NCBI GenBank assembly: GCA_963696645.1
Contig: CAVOKY010000007.1
Coordinates: 1,178,001-1,242,000, forward strand
DNA length: 64,000 nt
Reading direction: 5' to 3'
DNA from: JAMXLO01 sp963696645
GTDB lineage: Bacteria; Pseudomonadota; Alphaproteobacteria; Acetobacterales; Acetobacteraceae
Positions 44,782 to 52,659 of the stretch are shown piece after piece; position 1 is the stretch's first letter; every line of letters begins with the position of its first letter. The notes beneath the pieces were generated by a model. The model saw nothing but the letters and a program-made list of their open reading frames with translations. It had not been told where the DNA came from and did not search any database. Position numbers and translations under genes: made by a program.

Positions 44782-45455
44782 CGCCGCGCCAATCGCAACG
44801 GATGACGGCTCAGCCGATGCAGCCACTCCAGTCCCGCACGCTGCATCCAGACTGGCGCGCGACACTGCACACCGGCGATGAACTCAAGACTTGCGCCAAT
44901 GCAAAGCCCGACACCGCTGGCGCGTCCCGTCGCACGAATCGCCGCCGCCAGCATCTCCTGCCGCGGCGAACCCAACGCGAGGAACACGAAGCGCGCCGGG
45001 TGTGACAGCACGAACTGCACCGCAGTCCGCATCGCCGCCGCATCGTGTTCGAACCCTAGCGGCGGATCAAGGTGCGCCGGCGCAGCAATGCCGCAGCGCG
45101 CAACCAATGCCGGCAGACAATGTGCGGCCAACCCCACGATGGTGATCGCCTCGTCCGGCGGAAGATGACGAGTCAACAACAGCGCGGTCAGGTCGCTGCC
45201 CGGCGCAACCCTGGGCGCTGTCAGCCCGACCAGCCGAGCCAGCCGTGCGACAACACGAGAATCCAGCAGTCGCAGCATGGCATCCTGGTAAAGCGGCAGC
45301 AGGTCCGGGCGCCGGCTCAGCCGTACAAGATGGTCGGCGTTCGGCGTCGTGACATAGCCGAATGGCTCAGTGGCGGCGCGCCGCGCAATGCAATCCGCCG
45401 CAGCCTCGGCGTCCATGTCGGCGAACTTCAACCCCAGCAGCCGCAAGCTGCGCAC
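44616..45455 (-). CDS. WecG/TagA/CpsF-family glycosyltransferase
   Basis: A 279-residue GT26-type enzyme that adds the second sugar to a lipid-linked saccharide. Family signatures: FGYVTTPNADHLVRLSRR, then LLDSRVVARLARLVG, VALGSPRQEMLA-like (FLALGSPRQEMLAAAIR) and VGLCIGASLEFIAG with WMQRAGLEWLHRLSRHP. The usual ADG motif is replaced by LDS. The start is GTG 45455, with GGAGG eight bases upstream. It overlaps the convergent glycosyltransferase gene by 166 bases, so the two C-termini are encoded on opposite strands of the same DNA. Confidence 0.9.
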   Translation of the reverse strand: MRSLRLLGLKFADMDAEAAADCIARRAATEPFGYVTTPNADHLVRLSRRPDLLPLYQDAMLRLLDSRVVARLARLVGLTAPRVAPGSDLTALLLTRHLPPDEAITIVGLAAHCLPALVARCGIAAPAHLDPPLGFEHDAAAMRTAVQFVLSHPARFVFLALGSPRQEMLAAAIRATGRASGVGLCIGASLEFIAGVQCRAPVWMQRAGLEWLHRLSRHPLRLARRYLFDDPAIIPLLLRERFGIHVWRNPLPRPGSTRVPSRHGLVSHQPRCRRSLVRR

Positions 45456-45493
45456 ACGTTGTGCCTCCGACGAACCGCGTCATGCGTCGGCGC

Positions 45494-46525
45494 TCATGCT
45501 GCGACCACGGCCGCCAACACCTCCGCCGCATGCCGGCATTGTGTCACATCGACGTTAAGATGTGTTACCGCGCGCACTGTTCGGGTGGCGAATGCCGAAA
45601 CCAGCACGCCCTGCTCCTGCGCGCGCCGCACCACGGTCGCCGCGTCGGGCAATGGCGCCGGTACGCGGAAGATGACAATGTTGGTCTGCACCGTCGCCAG
45701 ATCGATCTCCACGCGCGTATCTGCCAGACGCTCCGCCAGGATCCGCGCATTCGCATGGTCCTCGGCCAGCCGCGCCAGATTGTGGTCCAGCGCATACAGC
45801 CCGGCAGCGGCCAGAATGCCGGATTGTCGCATGGCGCCCCCAAACATCCGCCGCGCCCGCACCGCGCGCACCATGGCGTCAGCACCCCCCGCAATCACGC
45901 TCCCCACCGGACAACCGAGCCCTTTCGACAGCGCCACCGACACCACGTCGAACGGCGCCGACAGTTCGGCCAGCGAAATTCCGCTCGCCACCGCCGTGTT
46001 GAACAGCCGGGCACCATCCAGATAGCTCGCCATGCCGAGCTCGCGCGCGGCGGCGCAGATCGCCTCCGCCTCCGCCTGAGGGAACACCACACCGCCGCCG
46101 CGATTATGCGTGTTCTCAACCGCCACCAGCGTGGTCGGCGGAAAGATGATGTGCCCCGGCGGTTTGAATGCGGCACGCAGATCGGCCGCGGTAAACAATC
46201 CGCCGCGTCCCACCACGGTGAACTGCACGCCCGAGTTCGCCGCCGCCGCACCCAACTCGTGCCAGACGATGTGCGCCTCGTCGCCCACCACCACATCATC
46301 GCCTGGGCGTGTCAGCAGCTTCAGGCCGATCTGGTTCGCCATCGTCCCGCTCGGCACGAACAGCGCCGCCTCCTTGCCGAGCAGAGCGGCGATCCTTTCC
46401 TGCAGTGCGCGCGTGGTTGGATCCTCGCCATACTGGTCATCGCCGACCGGCGCATTCGCCATGGCCGCGCGCATCGGACTGGACGGCAGCGTCACCGTGT
46501 CCGAACGCAGATCGATCCGTTCCAT
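45494..46525 (-). CDS. low-specificity L-threonine aldolase
   Basis: A 343-residue PLP enzyme that splits L-threonine or related beta-hydroxy amino acids into glycine and an aldehyde. MERIDLRSDTVTLPSSPM is the classic start. GDDQYGEDPTT, ALFVPSGTMANQIGL and the PLP lysine in VALSKGLGCPVGS follow, with ARRMFGGAMRQSG near the C-terminal domain. ATG 46525 has GAGGAA upstream. It lies 42 bases behind the MFS gene on the same strand, suggesting a transporter-enzyme pair. Confidence 0.93.
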   Translation of the reverse strand: MERIDLRSDTVTLPSSPMRAAMANAPVGDDQYGEDPTTRALQERIAALLGKEAALFVPSGTMANQIGLKLLTRPGDDVVVGDEAHIVWHELGAAAANSGVQFTVVGRGGLFTAADLRAAFKPPGHIIFPPTTLVAVENTHNRGGGVVFPQAEAEAICAAARELGMASYLDGARLFNTAVASGISLAELSAPFDVVSVALSKGLGCPVGSVIAGGADAMVRAVRARRMFGGAMRQSGILAAAGLYALDHNLARLAEDHANARILAERLADTRVEIDLATVQTNIVIFRVPAPLPDAATVVRRAQEQGVLVSAFATRTVRAVTHLNVDVTQCRHAAEVLAAVVAA

Positions 46526-46567
46526 TCTCGGTTCCTCCAGTGATGCGCTGTGACCCTGAGGCTGCCG

Positions 46568-47926
46568 TCACTCCGCCGCGGCCACGTACAATTCCGCTTC
46601 ATCGCCGCGCAGAAAACCGCGCGACATGCGTCCCAGCCCATAGGCGAACACCGCGCTGAACAGCAGCGGCACCGCGGCAACGTAGAAAAGCTGATACGCC
46701 GGCAGATGCATGCGCAACAGCACGCCGCCAAGTACCGGCCCGGAGATCGAGCCGATCTTCGCTACCGCCAGCGCCCAGCCCTCGGCATTGGCGCGATACG
46801 ACGTCGGATAGAACACCGGCGCGATCGCCGTGCACGCGAACTGCGCGCCGACGACGAAAAAGCCTTGCGCGAACACCAACGCTTCCAGCAATGCCACCGA
46901 CATCGGCAGGCCGACCGCCATGCTGATCGCTGCGCCGGCAAGCGGCAGGATCGCCACGGCGGTGAGCCCCAGCCGATCGATGATCTGCCCAGTCACCAGG
47001 CCGCCGATCGTGCCACCCAGCGAATACACCGACGTGGTCAGCGCCGCGTCCGTCGCCGACAGACCGATGCCCTGGATCAGCACCGGCATCCAGCTCTGCA
47101 TGAAGAACACCGCTACCGAGTTGAAGATGTAGAACAGCCAGAGCAGCGGCGTGATGAACAGCAGCCTGCCGACAAACAGCAGCGCCGGTGTGAAGGCCTG
47201 TCGCGGCGCATGCTCGCGGATGATGAACTGCGCGTTCGCCGGCACCGTGAAGCTGGGCCGCATGCGGGCGAGCAGACGTGCCAGGGCGTCCCAACGTTCC
47301 TCGCGCAGGGTCAGGAAACGCACCAACTCCGGCAACGCGACCCACAGACATACGGAGATCACGAACGGCAGCACGCCGCCGATCACGAACATCGCCTGCC
47401 AGCCGAAGCGCGGGATCAGGCTTGCCGCGGCTAGTCCGGCCATCACTGCGCCGATAGTGAAGCCGGTGAACATCAGCACCACCCAGGTGGCACGCAGCCG
47501 CCTTGGCGCGAATTCGCTGACCAGCACAATGGCATTGGGCACCGCGGCATACAGGCCGACACCGGCCAGGAAGCGCAGCCACATCAGCACGCTGACCGAC
47601 GGCGCCCAGATCGACGCCAGCGTGAAGCCGCCGAACAGCCAGCATCCCAGGATGATCGTCTTCTTGCGGCCGATCCTGTCGCCCAGCCAGCCGAAGATGA
47701 TCGAGCCGACCATCAGCCCGAACACGCCGATGCCGAGTACCGAGCCGAAATTGCCCACCTCGACATGCCATTCGCGCGCCATCGCGGGCACCACGAACGA
47801 GATGCCGGCGAAATCGAAGCCATCAATCAGCATGCAGAGAAACATCCAGCCAAGCAGGTTCCAGGCAAACCTGCCGACACGCTGCCCCTCGATGACCGCG
47901 GTCACATCGACGATTGGCCGCTGCAT
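46568..47926 (-). CDS. MFS transporter, AAHS (aromatic acid:H+ symporter)-like
   Basis: A 452-residue inner-membrane transporter with twelve hydrophobic helices. The first helix region reads LGWMFLCMLIDGFDFAGISF, with the DGFD motif typical of aromatic acid/H+ symporters. FGWLGDRIGRKKTIILG is the MFS loop 2-3 motif. RFLAGVGLYAAVPNAIVLVS and SYRANAEGWALAVAKIGSI support the same class. The substrate is unknown; pairing with threonine aldolase suggests an amino or hydroxy acid. Confidence 0.88.
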   Translation of the reverse strand: MQRPIVDVTAVIEGQRVGRFAWNLLGWMFLCMLIDGFDFAGISFVVPAMAREWHVEVGNFGSVLGIGVFGLMVGSIIFGWLGDRIGRKKTIILGCWLFGGFTLASIWAPSVSVLMWLRFLAGVGLYAAVPNAIVLVSEFAPRRLRATWVVLMFTGFTIGAVMAGLAAASLIPRFGWQAMFVIGGVLPFVISVCLWVALPELVRFLTLREERWDALARLLARMRPSFTVPANAQFIIREHAPRQAFTPALLFVGRLLFITPLLWLFYIFNSVAVFFMQSWMPVLIQGIGLSATDAALTTSVYSLGGTIGGLVTGQIIDRLGLTAVAILPLAGAAISMAVGLPMSVALLEALVFAQGFFVVGAQFACTAIAPVFYPTSYRANAEGWALAVAKIGSISGPVLGGVLLRMHLPAYQLFYVAAVPLLFSAVFAYGLGRMSRGFLRGDEAELYVAAAE

Positions 47927-48564
47927 GCACCCCTGCCCCTGGTTTCGCCGGCATCATCCGGCCATATCATCAGGCAGCCAGTCCGCCATGCCCTCGCTGT
48001 GCCCGCAAGTGGCCTTGCAGGGCGGCCGCCCCATAGGCGCTAGGATAAGTGGCGTACACAGATGAATTCTTCCCCCTCCCCTTGCGGGAGGGGGTAGGGG
48101 GAGGGGTTGAACGCCGACAGATGGAGGTGTGGGAAGCCCTTCCCCTGCCCCTCCCACAAGGGGAAGAGATTTGGCATCACCACTGCTTATCCTAGCGCCC
48201 ATGGGATCACTGCGTCTCCGTTCTTTGGACCGAGGCGGTGGTCATCGCCGTCAGGTTGCCGCCTGGCCCACTCGTGCAGCCTCAATCTTGGCAATGTCGA
48301 TCCGCCGCGTGGTCATCATGGCAACAAAGTTGGGAGAGTTCGTGAAGCCCAAACGCTGGAGAAGCAAATTCGCGATGAGCTGCAATATCTGCCGTCTGCT
48401 GGGCTAATCCACAACCGCGATGCCGCCGTAACCTTCGATCCGATCCACTGCTTGCTTCCGCGTACTTTTCCTTGGAGTCCGTCCGGAGACTCTGGCAGGG
48501 ATTGCAGAGCTTTCGTTGCATGAGGCGGATGGACGCGAGCTTGCGGAACGCGGGCGCATCGGGC
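47927..48564. other. intergenic region with a MITE-like element and a short orphan reading frame
   Basis: No full gene is recognisable in these 638 bases. The left part holds the inverted-repeat element at 48030-48205. To its right, on the minus strand, a short frame at about 48260-48400 reads QLIANLLLQRLGFTNSPNF and ends ...DIAKIEAARVGQAAT at a stop. It has the look of a degraded protein tail, but I cannot name the family. Confidence 0.45.
48030..48205. repeat. candidate MITE-like element with terminal inverted repeats
   Basis: CCCATAGGCGCTAGGATAAG at 48030-48049 is matched in inverted orientation by CTTATCCTAGCGCCCATGGG at 48186-48205 with one mismatch; pairing resumes after a three-base offset (TGG/CCA). 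Between them lie two strong G/C stems: CCCCCTCCC/GGGAGGGGG at 48072-48094 and CTTCCCC/GGGGAAG at 48139-48166. About 176 bases, non-coding. No target duplication is seen. Confidence 0.65.
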
Positions 48565-48732
48565 TCATGGACGCTCCAGGAACCGCAAGTAGAACGCCGC
48601 GAACACCAAGACGATCCCGACGTTCACCATCAGCCGCTCCCAGAACCGGCTCCTGAAGAACAGGACGTCCACGCTGACCACGACGGCTGCCAGCGCGAGC
48701 ACGTAAAGCGCGATGGCTGACTGTCTTCCCAT
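48565..48732 (-). CDS. small membrane protein, 55 residues
   Basis: A short frame from ATG 48732 (AAAAAGGA just upstream) to TGA at 48565. It encodes MGRQSAIALYVLALAAVVVS, then VDVLFFRSRFWERLMVNVG and IVLVFAAFYLRFLERP. Two hydrophobic helices flank a charged turn (RSRFWERL), giving a hairpin membrane topology. From memory, similar short proteins with the DVLFFR...FWERLMVN pattern occur as conserved hypotheticals in other bacteria; this needs a search. It lies alone in a decayed region, so the strong coding character is notable. No function is assigned. Confidence 0.7.
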   Translation of the reverse strand: MGRQSAIALYVLALAAVVVSVDVLFFRSRFWERLMVNVGIVLVFAAFYLRFLERP

Positions 48733-48850
48733 CCATCCTTTTTACTACGTGCGGCCGACCGACACCATCGCAACCCCGGAACCCCTCATCCCACCCACTG
48801 AGTGCCACCACCTTGCCTAACCGATTCTCGCGACTCGCAAACTCTCCCCA

Positions 48851-48973
48851 CGGGAAGGCGAAGCCCGAGAAAATCTTCTGCCGGTCTACGAGCGCTTCAC
48901 GGAAGGCATTGCCACGTCGGATATGCGTGCTGCTCGCACAATGCTCGATATGATGTCAGAACTCACTCGCTGA
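48851..48973 (+). pseudogene. C-terminal remnant of an adenylate-cyclase/ATPase-type protein
   Basis: A frame ending at TGA 48971-48973 reads REGEARENLLPVYERFTEG then IATSDMRAARTMLDMMSEL. This matches the conserved end of TPR/AAA-ATPase proteins linked to class III cyclase domains, where the segment is usually EAR..LAPVYGWFTEGFDT.DL..AK.LL. Nothing of the rest of the gene is present upstream, so it is a truncated relic. Confidence 0.55.
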
Positions 48974-49000
48974 CGGGCGTCACCGACGCGATCACCACGG

Positions 49001-49108
49001 GCGTGCCGATTGATACCCGATCGCGCCAAAGCCAGGCGCGTCGTCGAAGCGTTGTTCAAGACGGAAAAGTTCGCCATCGCGGGATTGGAGGCTGCAGCCA
49101 CAGGCTGA
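49001..49108 (+). pseudogene. C-terminal remnant of a VOC/PhnB-like protein
   Basis: A frame ending at TGA 49106-49108 reads LIPDRAKARRVVEALFKTEK and FAIAGLEAAATG. This resembles the end of PhnB/3-demethylubiquinone-methyltransferase-like VOC proteins (DP..A.RVMEAMMKM.KIDIA.LE.AY.G). No upstream part is visible. It lies just after the previous relic, making this a graveyard of gene tails. Confidence 0.45.
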
Positions 49109-49157
49109 ACATCTGTTTGGCCGTTCGCCATCACACTTGGCGAGCCCGCCCCCACAC

Positions 49158-50099
49158 CTATTCGCGATGTCTCTCCAGGAAGTCGATCATCAGCCGCGCG
49201 ATCTCGTCGACCTTCTCGTCCAATGCAAAATGTCCCGCATCGAGCAGACGGATCTCTGCAAGCGGCAGATCCCGCTTGTACGCCTCCGCGCCCGGCACGA
49301 TGAATGAAGGGTCGTAGCGTCCCCAAACGACCAGTGTCGGCGGCCGGTGGTCGCGTAGCCACGCCTGCCATGCCGGGTAAGAGGCGACGTTTGTGCGATA
49401 GTCATAGAGCAGATCGGCCTGGATCTCACGCTCGCCAGGTCGCGACAGGATTGCGTACTCGTCGGTCCAGGTATCGGGATTGTAGCGTTCGGGATTGGGG
49501 CTGTTGGCGATGTGACGCTGCCTGGTCCCATCCAGGGACGTGAAGGCGTCAACCTGCTCCGGATGCGCCTCTGGGTCCGCCCAATATTGCGCGATCCCGG
49601 TCCACTTGGGCCCAAGCCCTTCCTCGTAGGCGTTGGCGTTTTGAACCACCAGGGAACGTATCCGTTCCGGGTGTGTCGCCATGATGCGGAAGCCGACTGG
49701 GCCACCGTAGTCCTGTAGATAAAGGACGTAGCGGTCGATCTTGATCTGCTCAAGCAGAGCATTCATCGTCTCGGCGAGATGATCAAATGTGTACGCATAA
49801 CGTGAGGGGGGTGGCACTTCGCTTTGACCAAAGCCCGGATAATCGGGAGCAATCAGATGATAGCGGCCGGCCAGCAAGGGGATCAGCGCATCGAACATCC
49901 GCGAGGACGAAGAATAGCCATGCAGCAGCACGATCGTCGGCGCTTCCTTCGATCCAGCCTCCCGGTAGAAAATGCTCAGACCGTCAACCTGGGCGCGATG
50001 ATAGGTGGTGGTCGCCGAGGTCGATGGCATTGTCTGGACGGGCGTACTTTGAGCCGCAGCGAGAACAGTGGGCGCAGCTACGGATGTAGATGTGTTCAT
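49158..50099 (-). CDS. alpha/beta hydrolase (haloalkane dehalogenase/epoxide hydrolase-like)
   Basis: A 313-residue alpha/beta hydrolase. IVLLHGYSSSSRMFD holds the oxyanion region and LYLQDYGGPVGFRI the nucleophile elbow with Asp in place of Ser, as in dehalogenases and epoxide hydrolases. VVWGRYDPSFIVPG carries the acid-side loop and LLDAGHFALDE the catalytic His. The N-terminal about 40 residues are Ser/Thr/Ala-rich and may be a signal or a disordered leader. ATG 50099 has AAGGAG nine bases upstream; ATG 50117 is less likely. The substrate is unknown. Confidence 0.85.
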   Translation of the reverse strand: MNTSTSVAAPTVLAAAQSTPVQTMPSTSATTTYHRAQVDGLSIFYREAGSKEAPTIVLLHGYSSSSRMFDALIPLLAGRYHLIAPDYPGFGQSEVPPPSRYAYTFDHLAETMNALLEQIKIDRYVLYLQDYGGPVGFRIMATHPERIRSLVVQNANAYEEGLGPKWTGIAQYWADPEAHPEQVDAFTSLDGTRQRHIANSPNPERYNPDTWTDEYAILSRPGEREIQADLLYDYRTNVASYPAWQAWLRDHRPPTLVVWGRYDPSFIVPGAEAYKRDLPLAEIRLLDAGHFALDEKVDEIARLMIDFLERHRE

Positions 50100-50658
50100 T
50101 TCCGTCATCTCCTTCATTCGTTAGCGATGACACTGCTATCGAGGCGCTTCTTCATGCGAGTTCTGTGCAGGCCAGGGATGAAACCGTCATGCTCGCTTCC
50201 CCGCCGTCATGGCCGGCCTTGTCCCGGCCATCAGTAGCGGCACAGTGTCACGACGGATGGCCGGCACAAGCCCGGCCATGACGACGAAATGTGCGTCGCA
50301 TGTGTCATCGCCTGTCCCTCGGTGTCGGTAGCATGACATGGTCAATCGCCAGCTCAGCGGCACCGGTTGTTTCCAATACCAGCGATCGCTGATACGGATA
50401 ATTACCGCAAGTTTAGCCGATCGCCCGCATGATTGCCCGATCGCACGGCGAAAGAGTGTCTGCCGCATGACGAATATTAACCCGGGGACCGACCGATCTC
50501 ACTTCGATCCCAGGCGGTCACGGAGAATGATCATGTCCGCACCACACGCCGCATCCGCCGAAATCAGGCCGAGCACCTGAGCCTCCCAACCACGACCCTC
50601 CACGCTGCCAGCATAACCACGCGGCCCACTGTTCACCGACCAAGCAAGGGAACGCATT
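50100..50658. other. intergenic region, mostly repeat, no gene recognised
   Basis: This 559-base gap separates the divergent hydrolase and PfpI-like genes. It contains the inverted REP pair at 50204-50284 and otherwise no reading frame with recognisable similarity. Promoters for both flanking genes must lie here, but I cannot place them with confidence. Confidence 0.5.
50204..50284. repeat. paired inverted REP elements, CGTCATGGCCGG family
   Basis: A 29-base element at 50204-50232 (CCGTCATGGCCGGCCTTGTC...) faces an inverted near-copy at 50256-50284. The 23-base spacer and the unit match the pair at 29881-29964, so these are two copies of the same bipartite element in different intergenic gaps. 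Confidence 0.8.
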
Positions 50659-51348
50659 ATGAAAGTCCTGATGGTTCTTACCTCCCACGACCAGCTCGGC
50701 AACACCGGGCGCAAGACTGGCTTTTGGCTGGAGGAACTGGCGGCGCCTTACTATGTCTTCAAGGATGCCGGCGCCCAGATAACCCTAGCATCGCCCAAGG
50801 GCGGGCGCCCGCCGCTCGATCCCAAGAGCAGCGAGCCGAACTTCCAGACCGATATCACCCGTCGGTTCGAGAAGGATGCCGACGCCAACGCCCAGCTCGA
50901 CAGGACGGTGCGCCTCGATGGCGTCAGGCAGGAAGACTACGATACCGTCTTCTACCCCGGTGGTCATGGGCCGATGTGGGATCTCGCCGATGACAAGAAC
51001 TCGGTCAGGCTGCTGGAATCCTTCCTGTCCGCCGGCAAGACCTTCGCGGTGGTCTGCCACTCAACTGGCGCGCTGCGACATGTCAAGACGCCGCACGGCA
51101 AGCTGCTCGTCGAGGGCAAGACAGTGACCGGCTTCACCAATGGCGAGGAAGCAGCGGTGGAATTGACGAAGGTGGTGCCGTTCCTCGTCGAGGACGAAAT
51201 GATGAGGCTTGGTGCCATCTTTTCAAAAGTCAAGGACTGGGGCGTTCACACAGTCGCCGATGGCCAGTTGATCACCGGCCAGAATCCGGCCTCGTCGGGG
51301 CCGGCTGCCAGGCTTCTGATCGAGACACTGAAGAAGACGGCGAAATAG
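50659..51348 (+). CDS. DJ-1/PfpI family protein (class I glutamine amidotransferase-like)
   Basis: A 229-residue protein of the DJ-1/PfpI superfamily. The nucleophile elbow is FAVVCHSTGALRHV, with the catalytic Cys, and the Glu/Asp side is VFYPGGHGPMWDLADD. LASPKGGRPPLDPKS is the usual N-terminal loop of the Hsp31/YhbO-like branch. Relatives act as glyoxalase III, deglycase-like or stress proteins. ATG 50659 follows AAGGGA. It is a single gene with no clear operon partner. Confidence 0.9.
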   Translation: MKVLMVLTSHDQLGNTGRKTGFWLEELAAPYYVFKDAGAQITLASPKGGRPPLDPKSSEPNFQTDITRRFEKDADANAQLDRTVRLDGVRQEDYDTVFYPGGHGPMWDLADDKNSVRLLESFLSAGKTFAVVCHSTGALRHVKTPHGKLLVEGKTVTGFTNGEEAAVELTKVVPFLVEDEMMRLGAIFSKVKDWGVHTVADGQLITGQNPASSGPAARLLIETLKKTAK

Positions 51349-51773
51349 TCAGGCGCACTCATCTCGGGGAGGCGCGGCATGCGCCCCCCTCAAATGATTT
51401 TGCCTGGAGTTGCGTGGCTCCGTATCATCTGAAAGCAATCCCCCATGGCCGTCTGCATATTCCGGGCCGACCCGTCGCCTGCCTCAGAGCCTGTCTCTGA
51501 ATGATAGCAAAACAGCCGCTATCGATCCAACCAAGTCATTTGAGAGCGTGTTACGGCCACCCACAGCGGACATCGAAGAAACCTAGGAATCGGTGTCAAT
51601 TTCACGCCGGCTCTTCATCCGGTGTCAGCGGTCCAAATCGATCCCTCGGGCGAGTCTCTCGTTTCGCTGAGCGATTCGTTCGCAGGCCATAGGCGCACGG
51701 TGACTTGTATGTCCGGTTATCGTGGGCACAAACTGGAGCTCTCCATATTCGAAGAACATATGGGAATTGCAAG
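51349..51773. other. intergenic region upstream of the Stf0-type gene, no gene recognised
   Basis: This 425-base gap is AT-richer than average toward its right half, like the sulfotransferase gene that follows. I see no RNA gene, no strong palindrome and no reading frame with family similarity. The compositional change suggests that the right part arrived with the downstream gene. Confidence 0.5.
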
Positions 51774-52547
51774 ATGCTCGATGGTTATATCATTTGTGCG
51801 ACCCCGCGCAGCGGCAGCACGCTCCTGTGCAACCTTCTCGCATCCACCAAGAAGACCGGCAATCCTGACTCCTATTACCATAGGGCCGAGATTGTGTGCG
51901 ATTGGGCGGCGGAATGGAACCTGCCAGGCCGTGATACGATGTCCGAAAAGGATTTCAGTATTGCCTATCTTGAGGCTGCAATCAGGGCAGGAAGGGGTGA
52001 AACGAACGTCTTCGGTCTTCGTCTGATGAGGGAATACCTAGAAGGCCTATCGACTTCGCTTGACCGGATATTTCCTGGTCTTTCATCCGATGTTCAGCGC
52101 CTCGAACGTGCATTTGGCAATATCCTTTACATTCACCTCACACGTGAGAATAAGCTTGCGCAAGCCGTGTCTCTGGTCAAAGCAGAGCAAGGCGGCCTCT
52201 GGCATATAGCGCCTGATGGAACAGAGATTGAGCGTCTCGGCGTGCCCCAGGACCCCGAGTATGATTTCAACCTGATTCGGCGGGAACTAACCAATCTTGA
52301 GGCGCACGATGCCGCCTGGAACGAGTGGTTTGAACAACAAGGTATCACCCCGCTGCGTGTGCAGTATGAGTTACTGTCCGAAGACCCGGCCGGAACATTA
52401 AATCAAATCTGCGAAGCTCTGGGAGTCGAGTCCCCGAAAGCTGAGACCGTAAAACCCGGTGTAGCGAAGCTCGCAGATGAGATCAGTCTTGACTGGATGC
52501 GCCGCTTTCATGCCGATCTCAATTCCGCTATGCAATCATCCCGCTAA
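51774..52547 (+). CDS. Stf0-type sulfotransferase
   Basis: A 257-residue PAPS-dependent sulfotransferase of the Stf0 family, whose founding members sulfate trehalose. MLDGYIICATPRSGSTLLCN is the 5'-phosphosulfate loop, and NILYIHLTRENKLAQAVSLV the 3'-phosphate site. GGLWHIAPDGTEIERLG and VQYELLSEDPAGTLNQICEA complete the fold. ATG 51774 begins exactly at the conserved fold. Codon use and GC content are visibly lower than in the flanking genes, suggesting acquisition by transfer. The acceptor is unknown. Confidence 0.85.
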   Translation: MLDGYIICATPRSGSTLLCNLLASTKKTGNPDSYYHRAEIVCDWAAEWNLPGRDTMSEKDFSIAYLEAAIRAGRGETNVFGLRLMREYLEGLSTSLDRIFPGLSSDVQRLERAFGNILYIHLTRENKLAQAVSLVKAEQGGLWHIAPDGTEIERLGVPQDPEYDFNLIRRELTNLEAHDAAWNEWFEQQGITPLRVQYELLSEDPAGTLNQICEALGVESPKAETVKPGVAKLADEISLDWMRRFHADLNSAMQSSR

Positions 52548-52659
52548 GCTTAGGATCGGATATCCGGTTTCGACGCATCCTGGCTGGCAAGCGGACCGGC
52601 GGGTAACCACCCGAAGCCGTCGCGACGTATTTCATTCCGTAATCGTTCAGAGACACGCC

